Assembly (NCBI GenBank): GCA_030550555.1
Contig: JAUQPD010000027.1
Coordinates: 1 to 56,403 of the forward strand
From: Thermodesulfobacteriota bacterium
Lineage (GTDB): Bacteria > Desulfobacterota > Thermodesulfobacteria > Thermodesulfobacteriales > Thermodesulfobacteriaceae
Reading direction: 5' to 3'
Length of the DNA: 56,403 nt
In this document: positions 43,367 to 51,586 of the stretch, piece by piece
Position numbering within the stretch: position 1 is the first letter of the stretch
How the letters are laid out: each line of letters opens with the position of its first letter
Notes under the pieces: generated by a model
What the model was told of the DNA's origin: nothing
The model's input: only the letters and a program-made list of their open reading frames with translations
The model's database searches: none
Program-made: the position numbers and the translations under genes

Positions 43367-45187
43367 ATGATTGAAATAGATTTAAAGGAGATCCCTCAAA
43401 GTTCGGGGGTTTATCTTTTTAAGGGTGAAAAGGGTGAAGTACTGTATGTAGGGAAGGCAAAGGATCTTAGAGCCAGGCTTTCAAGCTATGTTAAAGGACC
43501 AGTATTAAATCCTAAGGTAAGGGTCCTTCTTGAGCATGCCAAGTCAGTTGAATACTTTCTGACCCAGACAGAAAAAGAAGCCCTACTTCTTGAAGCAACT
43601 TTAATCAAAAAATACAGACCTAAGTATAACATCCTCCTTAGAGATGATAAGAACTATCCGATGTTGAGGATATCTCTCAAAGAGGAGTATCCTGCACTTC
43701 AAATCGTAAGAAAAAGGCGAAAGGGAGATGGAGCACTCTACTTTGGTCCTTTTACCTCCTCAAGGGCTCTAAAGGAAATCCTCCGATTGCTCTCTAAGAC
43801 CTTTCCACTGAGAAAGTGTAGCCTTGCTGAGATGAGGAGAAGAAATACACCTTGTGTGTATTTTCAAATTGGCAAATGTCTAGGGCCATGTTTCAGAAAA
43901 GTGCCTAAAGAGGAATATGACAAATTGGTTTCTGGAGTGATATCTTTTTTCCAGGGTAGGGGATATGAACTGCTTGAAGGGATGAAAAGGGAAATGGAAG
44001 AACTCGCAGAGAGACTTGAATTTGAAAGGGCAGCTTTCTTGAGAGACAGGATTAGAGATCTCGAAGCAATATTGGAGAAGCAGGCGGTTGTCCTGAGTGA
44101 GCCCCTTGATCTCGATCTCTGGGAATATTCAGAGGAAAACGAAAAGCTCTTCGTCATTGTCCTTTTTGTGCGACATGGCCACCTATACGGCTATCAGACC
44201 TTTAAGGTGAAGAGCTATTTCGGGTCCGATGAAGTGCCCCTTAAAAATATTCTACTTCAGTTCTATCTTGAAGGAAAGATTGTTCCTCCTGAAATTTTTG
44301 TGCCGACTCTTTGGAAGGATTTGCAAGATTACGAGAGTATCCTTAGAGATCTCGCAGGGGGAGAAATATCCATAAAGTCCTCAGAGGGGTTAGAGGAAGT
44401 TTCTTACCTGAGGGAGATTGCAGTAAAGAATCTAAAGAATTTTATTGAGTCAGACAGGCGAAGGGAAAAACCCTGGTATGATGGTCTTTCTGAAGAACTT
44501 ATGAAGCTCCTTAAACTAAATGTAGAACCAAGAATTATCGAGGCAATTGATCTTTCACAGTATTATGGTCAAGCAAGGGTAGGTGCGCTTGTAGCTTTTT
44601 TTGAAGGTGAGCCTGATAAGTCAAGGTATCGACTCTATAAGATCAAAACTGAGGGTAAGGATGATCTTTCAATGCTGTATGAAGTTTTAAGTAGAAGGAT
44701 AAGGAGAGGCCTTGAAGAGGCCTCTTTGCCTGATCTTCTGCTAATTGATGGAGGAAAAGGACACCTTGAGACAGCCCTTCGGGTTTTAGAAGACTTTGGA
44801 GTAACGGATATTGCAGTAAGAAGTGTGGCTAAAAATGAAAACAGAGAACCTGAAAAGGTCTATTTTCCTGGAAGAAAAAATCCACTCCTTCTTCCACGCT
44901 ATAAAGAGGTTTTTCATTTTATTGGACGAATCATGGAAGAGGCCCATCGGTTTGCCCAAAGTTTTGCAGAAAAAGCTCTCAAGAAAGAGAGTTTTGCAGG
45001 TATTCTTGACGAAATACCAGGAGTTGGTAAAAAGCGAAAGGAAATACTATTAAAGCATTTTTCAAGTCTTGAAGACCTAAAAAAGGCATCTCTTGAAAAA
45101 ATTGCTGGCCTTCCTGGTTTTAATCTTAAAGTAGCAAAGGCAATAAAGGAAAAATTAGAGGGAGCTTTAGAAAGCTCCCCTTCTTAG
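43367..45187 (+). CDS. uvrC: excinuclease ABC subunit C
   Basis: Nuclease making both incisions in nucleotide excision repair. 606 residues. GIY-YIG domain at the N-terminus (SSGVYLFKGEKGEVLYVGKA). Cysteines in RKCSLAEMRRRNTPCVYFQI and GKCLGPC are the UvrC iron-sulfur-type set. UVR motif LAERLEFERAAFLRDRIRDL near 230, RNase H-like nuclease domain (ALVAFFEGEPDKSRYRLYKI, LLIDGGKGHLETA), and a C-terminal helix-hairpin-helix pair (IPGVGKKRKEILLKHF). ATG at 43367. The 3' end overlaps the convergent zinc-protein gene by 21 bp. Confidence 0.96.
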   Translation: MIEIDLKEIPQSSGVYLFKGEKGEVLYVGKAKDLRARLSSYVKGPVLNPKVRVLLEHAKSVEYFLTQTEKEALLLEATLIKKYRPKYNILLRDDKNYPMLRISLKEEYPALQIVRKRRKGDGALYFGPFTSSRALKEILRLLSKTFPLRKCSLAEMRRRNTPCVYFQIGKCLGPCFRKVPKEEYDKLVSGVISFFQGRGYELLEGMKREMEELAERLEFERAAFLRDRIRDLEAILEKQAVVLSEPLDLDLWEYSEENEKLFVIVLFVRHGHLYGYQTFKVKSYFGSDEVPLKNILLQFYLEGKIVPPEIFVPTLWKDLQDYESILRDLAGGEISIKSSEGLEEVSYLREIAVKNLKNFIESDRRREKPWYDGLSEELMKLLKLNVEPRIIEAIDLSQYYGQARVGALVAFFEGEPDKSRYRLYKIKTEGKDDLSMLYEVLSRRIRRGLEEASLPDLLLIDGGKGHLETALRVLEDFGVTDIAVRSVAKNENREPEKVYFPGRKNPLLLPRYKEVFHFIGRIMEEAHRFAQSFAEKALKKESFAGILDEIPGVGKKRKEILLKHFSSLEDLKKASLEKIAGLPGFNLKVAKAIKEKLEGALESSPS

Positions 45188-45385
45188 TCTGCTCTCCTTT
45201 TTGCTCAGGGCATCCTGATTCTTAGTCCACTTAGCGACAAATTGACGGTAGCAAAGGTCTCCACAAAAATGCCAGGGTTTGTTAACACAACAGGTCTTTA
45301 CAGAGAGGGGTTCTCCGGTTATCAAACGACCACACCAGGAGCATCTGAGGATTTTACTTTTTTCTTTTTTTACTTCTAAAGGCAC
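45167..45385 (-). CDS. small cysteine-rich zinc-binding protein
   Basis: 72 residues with CSWCGRLITGEPLSVKTCCV then HFCGDLCYRQFV: six or seven Cys/His positions forming a treble-clef-like metal site, somewhat like MYM/TRASH-type small zinc fingers. Basic C-terminal tail. Start is GTG at 45385 with GGAGG 9 bp upstream, inside the 3' end of thi4 (32-bp overlap). Convergent overlap with uvrC by 21 bp. No family name can be given with confidence. Confidence 0.7.
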   Translation of the reverse strand: MPLEVKKEKSKILRCSWCGRLITGEPLSVKTCCVNKPWHFCGDLCYRQFVAKWTKNQDALSKKESRLRRGAF

Positions 45386-46145
45386 CTTTTAAATCCTCCT
45401 CTATAATGTCTGCAAGTTTTTTCCCACTCATGAGCATCCCACCAAAGATGGGGCCCATTCTTGGAAGTCCGTAGACTGCACAGACCGCAATGCCAGTAAC
45501 ATAAAGGCCCTCCGCCACCTTTCCTGTATGTTCAACAACCAGCTTCTCAGAGACCTCACTCCAATTTGAACGCTCTCCTGCAATCTGGATCCCTAATTCA
45601 GGATTCTTTCTTCCTGCAATGGCAATTAGCTCTGCATCATGCCCCGTTGCATCAACAAGGGCCCTACATTGTGTATAAAGGGGATCTACATGAAGACCAG
45701 AGAGTTGTATTGCAGTCCAGTGCCAAAGAACTCCCGTAACTCTTGGAGGATTGTCGCGAACAATGACATCATCTACATTAACTCCAAGAAAAATTTTAGC
45801 ACCTGCATCGAGAGCCCCAACTGCAAGTTTGGCAATTAACTCAGCTGGATCAATAGTGTAAAAACCATTGTCTACCTTTTTGTATCTAATTTTAAAATCT
45901 TCAACTATAGGGAGTGCTTCTTCTTGGACAACGATTTTTGGAATCATGTTGCCACCACCACCAATACCCCCTCCAAAGGAGAGCCTTCTTTCATATACAA
46001 GAACCTTTAAACCTTTCTCTGCTAAATATCTTGCAGAAGTAAGTCCTGAAGGACCAGCTCCTGCTATAAGGACATCCACATCACTGTACTCATCCAAATC
46101 CTTCAAACCCTCGCGAATAATTGCCTGGTTAATCTGAAGCTCCAT
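45354..46145 (-). CDS. thi4: sulfide-dependent ADP-thiazole synthase (Thi4), His-type
   Basis: Makes the thiazole precursor of thiamin from NAD, glycine and sulfur. 263 residues. FAD/NAD fold VDVLIAGAGPSGLTSARYLA at 23-42, GGIGGGGNMIPK near 59, VDATGHDAELIA near 164, and RMGPIFGGMLMSG near the C-terminus. At the position of the yeast suicidal Cys (CMDP) this protein has HVDP (His152), as in methanogen enzymes that use free sulfide catalytically. A GGAGGG ribosome site precedes the ATG. No TPP riboswitch is visible upstream, and no other thi gene is adjacent. Confidence 0.92.
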   Translation of the reverse strand: MELQINQAIIREGLKDLDEYSDVDVLIAGAGPSGLTSARYLAEKGLKVLVYERRLSFGGGIGGGGNMIPKIVVQEEALPIVEDFKIRYKKVDNGFYTIDPAELIAKLAVGALDAGAKIFLGVNVDDVIVRDNPPRVTGVLWHWTAIQLSGLHVDPLYTQCRALVDATGHDAELIAIAGRKNPELGIQIAGERSNWSEVSEKLVVEHTGKVAEGLYVTGIAVCAVYGLPRMGPIFGGMLMSGKKLADIIEEDLKGAFRSKKRKK

Positions 46146-46273
46146 AACTCCCTCCGAGATTTAATTATATTTATCGCATAAATTAATTCAAAATAAAAAG
46201 TTTTAACAGACGGTGTGAAAAAATGAACTTATAAGGGGAATTAAGCGGAGAAAAGTGAAAATAAAAGGCCCCC

Positions 46274-47776
46274 TTAGACAAAAGCCTCCTTAAAGATCCT
46301 TCGGAAGTGGTAGCCACTTGCAATTTGGGCTAAGACAATGGAGAAGTTTTGAGGTTTTCTGGTTAGTGTTTTGTAAATTAAACTCCAAAACTCCTTTTTG
46401 CTGTTTCCCAGGATTCCGAATTTGAGAAAAATTTTAATTACTCCCTTCAGGTAGCCGAAATTGTAGCGAAGATATTCTCGATCAATTCTAAGGGGAGTCC
46501 TTGTGGTGAAGTCCTCAATAAAGGCTTCTATTCTTTTGTAATAATTTTTCTCACTGTAGAGTGTCCTTATGACCTCTTTGTAACCTTCAACAAGTGTAGT
46601 AAGTCCCATTTTGGGAACAATATTTGTCTCAAGGTCCGTGTTGTTTCCGCTGAAAAAGGGCCTAATTCTTTTTTCTTCTGCAAGCCTTTTATAGAGTTTG
46701 GTTCCCGGGGGAGCATTGAGAAGCCCCACCATGGCAATAACAATTCTACTCTGATTGATAAAATCAATAAGTTTTTGGAAAATATCAGGTGGATCACTGT
46801 CAAAACCGAGAATAAAACCACCCATTACTTCAAGACCTTTTTTCTGGATTTTTCTTATGCTCTCAACCAGGGCTCTATTTGTGTTTTGTTTTTTATTTGC
46901 CTCCTTTAGGCTCTCCTCAGAGGGAGTTTCGATTCCAATAAACACTGAATTAAAACCCGCGTCCACCATCAAATTAATGAGCTCTTCATCATCTGCTAGA
47001 TTGATGGATACTTGAGTGTAGAAGTAAAAGGGGTATCTATGGGCCCTTTGCCAGTCAATAATTGCAGGAAGAAGTTCTTCTTTAACCTTTCTCTTCGCCC
47101 CAATAAAATTATCGTCAACAAAAAAGACAGAACCTCTCCAGCCAAGTGTGTAGAGATTTTCTAATTCTCTTAATATCTGCTCCGTTTTTTTGGTTCTAAC
47201 CTTGTGTCCAAAAAGCTTGGTCACCTCACAGAATTCACAATTAAAGGGACAACCTCTTGAAAATTGAATACACATGCTTGTGTATTTAGAGAAATCAATT
47301 AAATGATATGCTGGAGGGGGACTAAGGGTCAGATCAGGATAAAAGTCCTCTACATAGAGCTCCTTTTCTGTTCCCTTTGAAAGGTCCTCAACAAACTTAG
47401 GAATGGTATTTTCTGCCTCACCGAGAAAGAGGGTGTCAACTTTTCCTCTGAAATCCTCTGCAAAGGCGGTAAAAAGAGGGCCACCTACGACTACCTTTTT
47501 TCCAAATCTTCTGGCAAGATTTATGACCTCCTCAGCAGAGGTTCTTTGAACAGACATGGCACTAACGAACACAAGGTCCGCCCATCTAATGTGGTCCTCA
47601 TTTAAGGTTTCTACATTTAAATCAATAAGCTTGGTTTCCCAGTTGCTTGGGAGAAGGCTTGCAACTGTGAGCAATCCAAGGGGAGGATGAGTTGCCTTTT
47701 TATTGATTAATTTTAGAGCATGTCTGAAACTCCAGAAAGTATCGGGATAGGCGGGATAAACGAGAAGGATTCTCAT
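46274..47776 (-). CDS. B12-binding-type radical SAM protein (DUF4070-like)
   Basis: 500 residues: an N-terminal cobalamin-binding-like alpha/beta domain (MRILLVYPAYP, IRWADLVFVSAMS, KVVVGGPLFTA), then a radical SAM domain with CPFNCEFCE near 178-186 (CxxxCxxC) and FFVDDNFIG. A C-terminal region of about 150 residues is rich in aromatic and basic residues, as in the DUF4070 group, which includes hopanoid methylases and many unknowns. Substrate not predictable. Lies between the response-regulator gene (13 bp upstream) and thi4. Confidence 0.88.
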   Translation of the reverse strand: MRILLVYPAYPDTFWSFRHALKLINKKATHPPLGLLTVASLLPSNWETKLIDLNVETLNEDHIRWADLVFVSAMSVQRTSAEEVINLARRFGKKVVVGGPLFTAFAEDFRGKVDTLFLGEAENTIPKFVEDLSKGTEKELYVEDFYPDLTLSPPPAYHLIDFSKYTSMCIQFSRGCPFNCEFCEVTKLFGHKVRTKKTEQILRELENLYTLGWRGSVFFVDDNFIGAKRKVKEELLPAIIDWQRAHRYPFYFYTQVSINLADDEELINLMVDAGFNSVFIGIETPSEESLKEANKKQNTNRALVESIRKIQKKGLEVMGGFILGFDSDPPDIFQKLIDFINQSRIVIAMVGLLNAPPGTKLYKRLAEEKRIRPFFSGNNTDLETNIVPKMGLTTLVEGYKEVIRTLYSEKNYYKRIEAFIEDFTTRTPLRIDREYLRYNFGYLKGVIKIFLKFGILGNSKKEFWSLIYKTLTRKPQNFSIVLAQIASGYHFRRIFKEAFV

Positions 47777-47789
47777 TCAAAAGCCCATA

Positions 47790-49181
47790 TTAGGCATAAC
47801 CCCATCTTTTGAGTTTATCCCTAAGAGTTTTTCTGTCAATACCCAATAGTTTCGCGGTCAGACTGCGGTTCCATTTGAGTTGGTCAAGGACTTTGAGAAT
47901 GTATCTTTTTTCAATCTCCTCAAGGGGTAGAATAGTTCCATCAGTGTTTAGCTCTGGAAGGTCTCCTGACTCGAGCTGTGGAGTCTCTTCCTTTGAATTA
48001 GGTCTTTCAAATCCTGCAAAAAGGAGATCCTTCTCAGTGATTTCATCACGTTTGCTAAATATCACCAATCTTTCAATTAGGTGCTTGAGCTCTCTAACAT
48101 TACCAGGCCAGTCGTAGTGGAAAAAGATATCCATTACTTCTGGTGATATCTTTTTGGGAGGTTTCTGATGCTTTTCCTGGTAATATTTCAGAAAATAGTC
48201 AACAAGAAGTGGTATATCCTCTTTTCTTTCTCTAAGAGGGGGAAGGTGGAGATTAACTACATTGAGCCTATAATATAAGTCTTCCCTGAAATTTCCTTTT
48301 TTGACCTCTTCTTTTAGATTCTTATTTGTGGCAGTAATTATTCTAACTTTTGCCTTAATAATTTTGTGGCTTCCTACAGGAGAGAATTCCTTTTCTTCCA
48401 CCACCTTTAGAAGCTTTGCCTGGAGTTCAAGGGAGATGTTTCCAATTTCATCAAGAAAGAGGCATCCATTTTGGGCAAGTTCAATCTTACCAATCTTTGA
48501 GGTATGAGCTCCAGTAAAGGCACCTTTTACATGGCCGAAAAGTTCGCTTTCAAAGAGGGTAGGAACAATACAGCTACAGTCTACGCAGACGAAGGGACCA
48601 GGGTAGAGTCTGTCAAACTCGTGAATTTTTCTTGCAAGAAGCCCCTTTCCAGTACCAGACTCTCCAGTAATGAGAATTGTCGAGTCTGTTTGGGCTAAGA
48701 GTTTAGCCTTTTCAAGAAGATCCTTTATGGCTTTGCTCTTTCCAATAAAAGGGGTCTTACCCTCTCTCTCACGCAGATTCATTTTGAGATATAAGTTTTC
48801 AAGGGCAAGTCTTTTGTGCTCAAGAGCTTTCTCTAAGGCAAGTTTTGCCTCATATATGGAGAAAGGCTTCTCTAAGAAATCAAAGGCACCTGCTTTTATA
48901 GCAGAAACCGCAGTCTCTATATTTCCATAGGCAGAAATAACTATGACCTGTGTATCAAGGGAATTTTCCATGATCTCCTTTAGTAGCTCGAGCCCATTTG
49001 CATCTGGTAATTTCAAGTCAAGAAAACAGAGGTCATACTCATATTTGGAGAGATACTCCCTTGCGCTTTTTCCATCCTCAGCAAGGTCTACCTCATACCC
49101 TTCTTTTGTAAACACCTGATAGAGACTATCTCTAATAGCAGGTTCATCATCAACGATGAGGAGCTTTCCTTTAAAAGGCAT
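47790..49181 (-). CDS. sigma-54-dependent response regulator (NtrC family)
   Basis: 463 residues. Receiver domain (LLIVDDEPAIRDSLYQ; phosphoacceptor Asp in CFLDLKLPDANG near 54; KPF near 104). AAA+ domain with Walker A GESGTGKG near 172, GAFTGA near 218 (contact with sigma-54), Walker B CLFLDEIGN, and arginine-rich second half. C-terminal Fis-type helix-turn-helix (RSLTAKLLGIDRKTLRDKLK). Activates sigma-54 promoters on phosphorylation. Overlaps the kinase gene by 11 bp. Targets unknown. Confidence 0.94.
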   Translation of the reverse strand: MPFKGKLLIVDDEPAIRDSLYQVFTKEGYEVDLAEDGKSAREYLSKYEYDLCFLDLKLPDANGLELLKEIMENSLDTQVIVISAYGNIETAVSAIKAGAFDFLEKPFSIYEAKLALEKALEHKRLALENLYLKMNLREREGKTPFIGKSKAIKDLLEKAKLLAQTDSTILITGESGTGKGLLARKIHEFDRLYPGPFVCVDCSCIVPTLFESELFGHVKGAFTGAHTSKIGKIELAQNGCLFLDEIGNISLELQAKLLKVVEEKEFSPVGSHKIIKAKVRIITATNKNLKEEVKKGNFREDLYYRLNVVNLHLPPLRERKEDIPLLVDYFLKYYQEKHQKPPKKISPEVMDIFFHYDWPGNVRELKHLIERLVIFSKRDEITEKDLLFAGFERPNSKEETPQLESGDLPELNTDGTILPLEEIEKRYILKVLDQLKWNRSLTAKLLGIDRKTLRDKLKRWGYA

Positions 49182-50178
49182 CTTCTCTCAAAGCCTCCCT
49201 TGTTGCTAAAGGAAATACTATCTCAAAGGATGCCCCCTTTTCAGGGAGATTTTCTACTCTAATATATCCTCCATGTCTTTTAATTATACTGTGACATATA
49301 GATAAACCAAGACCTGTGCCCTTTCCAGAACTTTTGGTGGTAAAGAAGGGGTCAAAAATAAAGGGCATAATTTCAGGAGGAATGCCAGGTCCCGAGTCAG
49401 TAACCCTGATAATAATACGATCCTCCCTGCCCTTTGTTTCAACCCAGATTGTTCCCTCACCTTTCATAGCTTCTACCGCATTGGTAAAAAGATTTAAAAA
49501 AACCTGCTCCATCTGAGTTGGATTAGCATAAAATGGTGGCAACTCTGGGTCCAAATTAAAAACAAATTTAACCTTACGGAAGACCTGATAGTCAGAAATG
49601 AGATTATAGATATTTTGAATTACCTGGTTTAAATTAATCCACTCCTTTTTGCCTCGCTCAGGCTTTCCAAAATCAAGGAGGGCTTTGGAAATAATCCTAC
49701 ATCTTGTGGTTAGAGCTATTATCTTGTCCACGTAGTCCTGAAGTCTTGAATTTGAGCCAAGCTCTTCCTTAAGCATATTTGCATAGAGAAGGATGCCTCC
49801 AAGAGGATTATTCAATTCATGAGAGATTTCTCCTGCAAGTTTGCCAAGACTTGCAAGACGCTCAGTGTGATACCAGTGTGGAAATCTTAACCAAAAACTC
49901 TCCTCAATTAATACATGAATTTTTCTCTTCTTTCCAAGAGGTAAACAAAGGTGATAATAGGGTTTGCCAAGATAGGTAAAATATTCTAGTCCAGGACTAT
50001 CAAAGTAGGGTCCAAAGAGGCTCTCAAGATAGATCTCCCCTTCAAGAGATGAAAACTGGGGAAAGGCCTCCTTGAAGGCCCTGTTTACCCAAAGGACCTT
50101 ATGCCCTCTCTTTGTAATCTTTGAAAGAATAAATGGTAATCCAATACTTTCCCACTCTTCACATGCCTTACCTGCCAT
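49171..50178 (-). CDS. soluble sensor histidine kinase
   Basis: About 335 residues without membrane segments, so a cytoplasmic sensor. The N-terminal ~100 residues look PAS-like (HKVLWVNRAFKEAFPQFSSL). HisKA box LGKLAGEISHELNNPLGGIL carries the phosphorylated His; HATPase motifs LFTNAVEAMKGEG, VTDSGPGIPPEIM, DPFFTTKSSGKGTGLGLSIC follow. ATG at 50178 has GGGAGGA upstream and overlaps mpl by 11 bp, so mpl, kinase and regulator are probably co-transcribed. Confidence 0.92.
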   Translation of the reverse strand: MAGKACEEWESIGLPFILSKITKRGHKVLWVNRAFKEAFPQFSSLEGEIYLESLFGPYFDSPGLEYFTYLGKPYYHLCLPLGKKRKIHVLIEESFWLRFPHWYHTERLASLGKLAGEISHELNNPLGGILLYANMLKEELGSNSRLQDYVDKIIALTTRCRIISKALLDFGKPERGKKEWINLNQVIQNIYNLISDYQVFRKVKFVFNLDPELPPFYANPTQMEQVFLNLFTNAVEAMKGEGTIWVETKGREDRIIIRVTDSGPGIPPEIMPFIFDPFFTTKSSGKGTGLGLSICHSIIKRHGGYIRVENLPEKGASFEIVFPLATREALREDAF

Positions 50179-51586
50179 AAATCCTCCCAAGAAGCTCCTT
50201 AAGCTTAGAAATCTCTCTCTCCATATAGGCACTTGACATCAAAACAAGCAGTTGTCTCCTCTCAGGATAAATGTCAACAGTAAAGTCTTCCCTTGCACTT
50301 ATGAAACCAACCTTTTTTCCTCTCTCAATAAGCCTTTTAGTAACATAGCCCAAGTCAATCCGTTCAGTATCAGGAATTAACTCAAGTCCCGGAGGTTCTT
50401 TGAGATAAATTTCATCCGCAAGACTTAGTGACTCAACGTAGTCCTCTTGAAAGACCTTTCTTCTGCTGGAATTTGTTCTCGGCTCAAAAATCAAAGTAGT
50501 AATCTCTGGTTTAAAGGCATCCATAAGAGAGGAGAGGGTTAGTTTAACAGCAGAAGGATGATGGGCAAAATCATCAATAAGAAGATGCCTCCTTCCACAA
50601 AAAAGAACTTCTTGCCTCCTCTTCACCCCGGGAAAGGTCTCAATCACCCTTAAAAGCTCTTCTCTCTTAAATCCAAGAGCTTCAAGTAAAAGAAGCACAG
50701 AAATAACATTAAGCGAATTATAAAAACCTGGAAGTCTATGCCTAACAACAAATTGGTCTCCCTTAGAGTCATGCACTATGGCTTCAGTTATAAAACCCTC
50801 TCCATTAAATAATGTGTGTGAACGCACTAAGCGATAGTCTCCGCTCTGAGTCCCATAGGTTTTCAGTATGTCAATATTGTGCTTAATTTTTTCAATAAGG
50901 TTTGTGAGATTTGGGTCATCGCCATGATAGACAAGGACCCCTTTTTGGCTGACTGATTGCACTAATTTTTCAAAAACTTCAGTATAGGCTTCAAGACTCG
51001 AAAAAACATCAGCATGGTCATACTCAAGGCTTGTCAAGATTAATCCAAAAGGGTAATAGTGAAAAAATTTAGGCACCGGATCAAAATATGCAGATGGATA
51101 TTCATCACCCTCAAGAACGACATATCTTCCCTTGCCAAAACGGAAGTTTCTTCCAGTCTCCCTGATGAGCCCACCAATTACAAAAGTTGGATCCTGAGAG
51201 AGACGAAACAAAGACCAGGCAAGCAAGGCGGATGTGGTTGTTTTCCCATGAGTTCCAGCAACAACGAGGCTAACTTTGTCTTTCAAGATAAAACGCTTAA
51301 TAAATTGGGGAAAGGAGAGGACCTCTTTTCCAAGGGCCCTTGCTCGAGCAACTTCATCATTATCTCGCTTTACTGCATTGCCAACAACGACATACTGCGG
51401 ATCAATTAGGTCTATGTTGCTTTCTTGACTTGCTAAGACCCTTATCCCCAATTCATTTAGAATGTCTTTTGCAGGAGAGTATATGGGATTGCTTTCAGAG
51501 CCACTTACCTCAAAGCCCATCTCTTTTGCAAGCCCTGCAACCGCAGACATGGCAATACCACCAATACCAATAAAATGAACTCTCAT
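50168..51586 (-). CDS. mpl: UDP-N-acetylmuramate:tripeptide ligase (Mpl), murein recycling
   Basis: Mur-ligase family enzyme joining recycled L-Ala-gamma-D-Glu-meso-DAP to UDP-MurNAc. About 472 residues: Rossmann start HFIGIGGIAMSAVAGLAKEM, ATP loop VAGTHGKTTTSALLAW near 108, GDEYPSAYFDPVPKFFHYYP, and LEYDHADVF, the last two being typical of Mpl over MurC. ATG at 51586 has GAGGAGG 6 bp upstream and overlaps the hemW stop as ATGA. MurC remains a weaker alternative. Confidence 0.88.
   Translation of the reverse strand: MRVHFIGIGGIAMSAVAGLAKEMGFEVSGSESNPIYSPAKDILNELGIRVLASQESNIDLIDPQYVVVGNAVKRDNDEVARARALGKEVLSFPQFIKRFILKDKVSLVVAGTHGKTTTSALLAWSLFRLSQDPTFVIGGLIRETGRNFRFGKGRYVVLEGDEYPSAYFDPVPKFFHYYPFGLILTSLEYDHADVFSSLEAYTEVFEKLVQSVSQKGVLVYHGDDPNLTNLIEKIKHNIDILKTYGTQSGDYRLVRSHTLFNGEGFITEAIVHDSKGDQFVVRHRLPGFYNSLNVISVLLLLEALGFKREELLRVIETFPGVKRRQEVLFCGRRHLLIDDFAHHPSAVKLTLSSLMDAFKPEITTLIFEPRTNSSRRKVFQEDYVESLSLADEIYLKEPPGLELIPDTERIDLGYVTKRLIERGKKVGFISAREDFTVDIYPERRQLLVLMSSAYMEREISKLKELLGRIYGR

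Noticed and set aside
46146-46273. TPP riboswitch upstream of thi4
   Set aside because: No CUGAGA or ACCUG-type thi-box elements or long structured leader; thi4 starts after a plain ribosome site.
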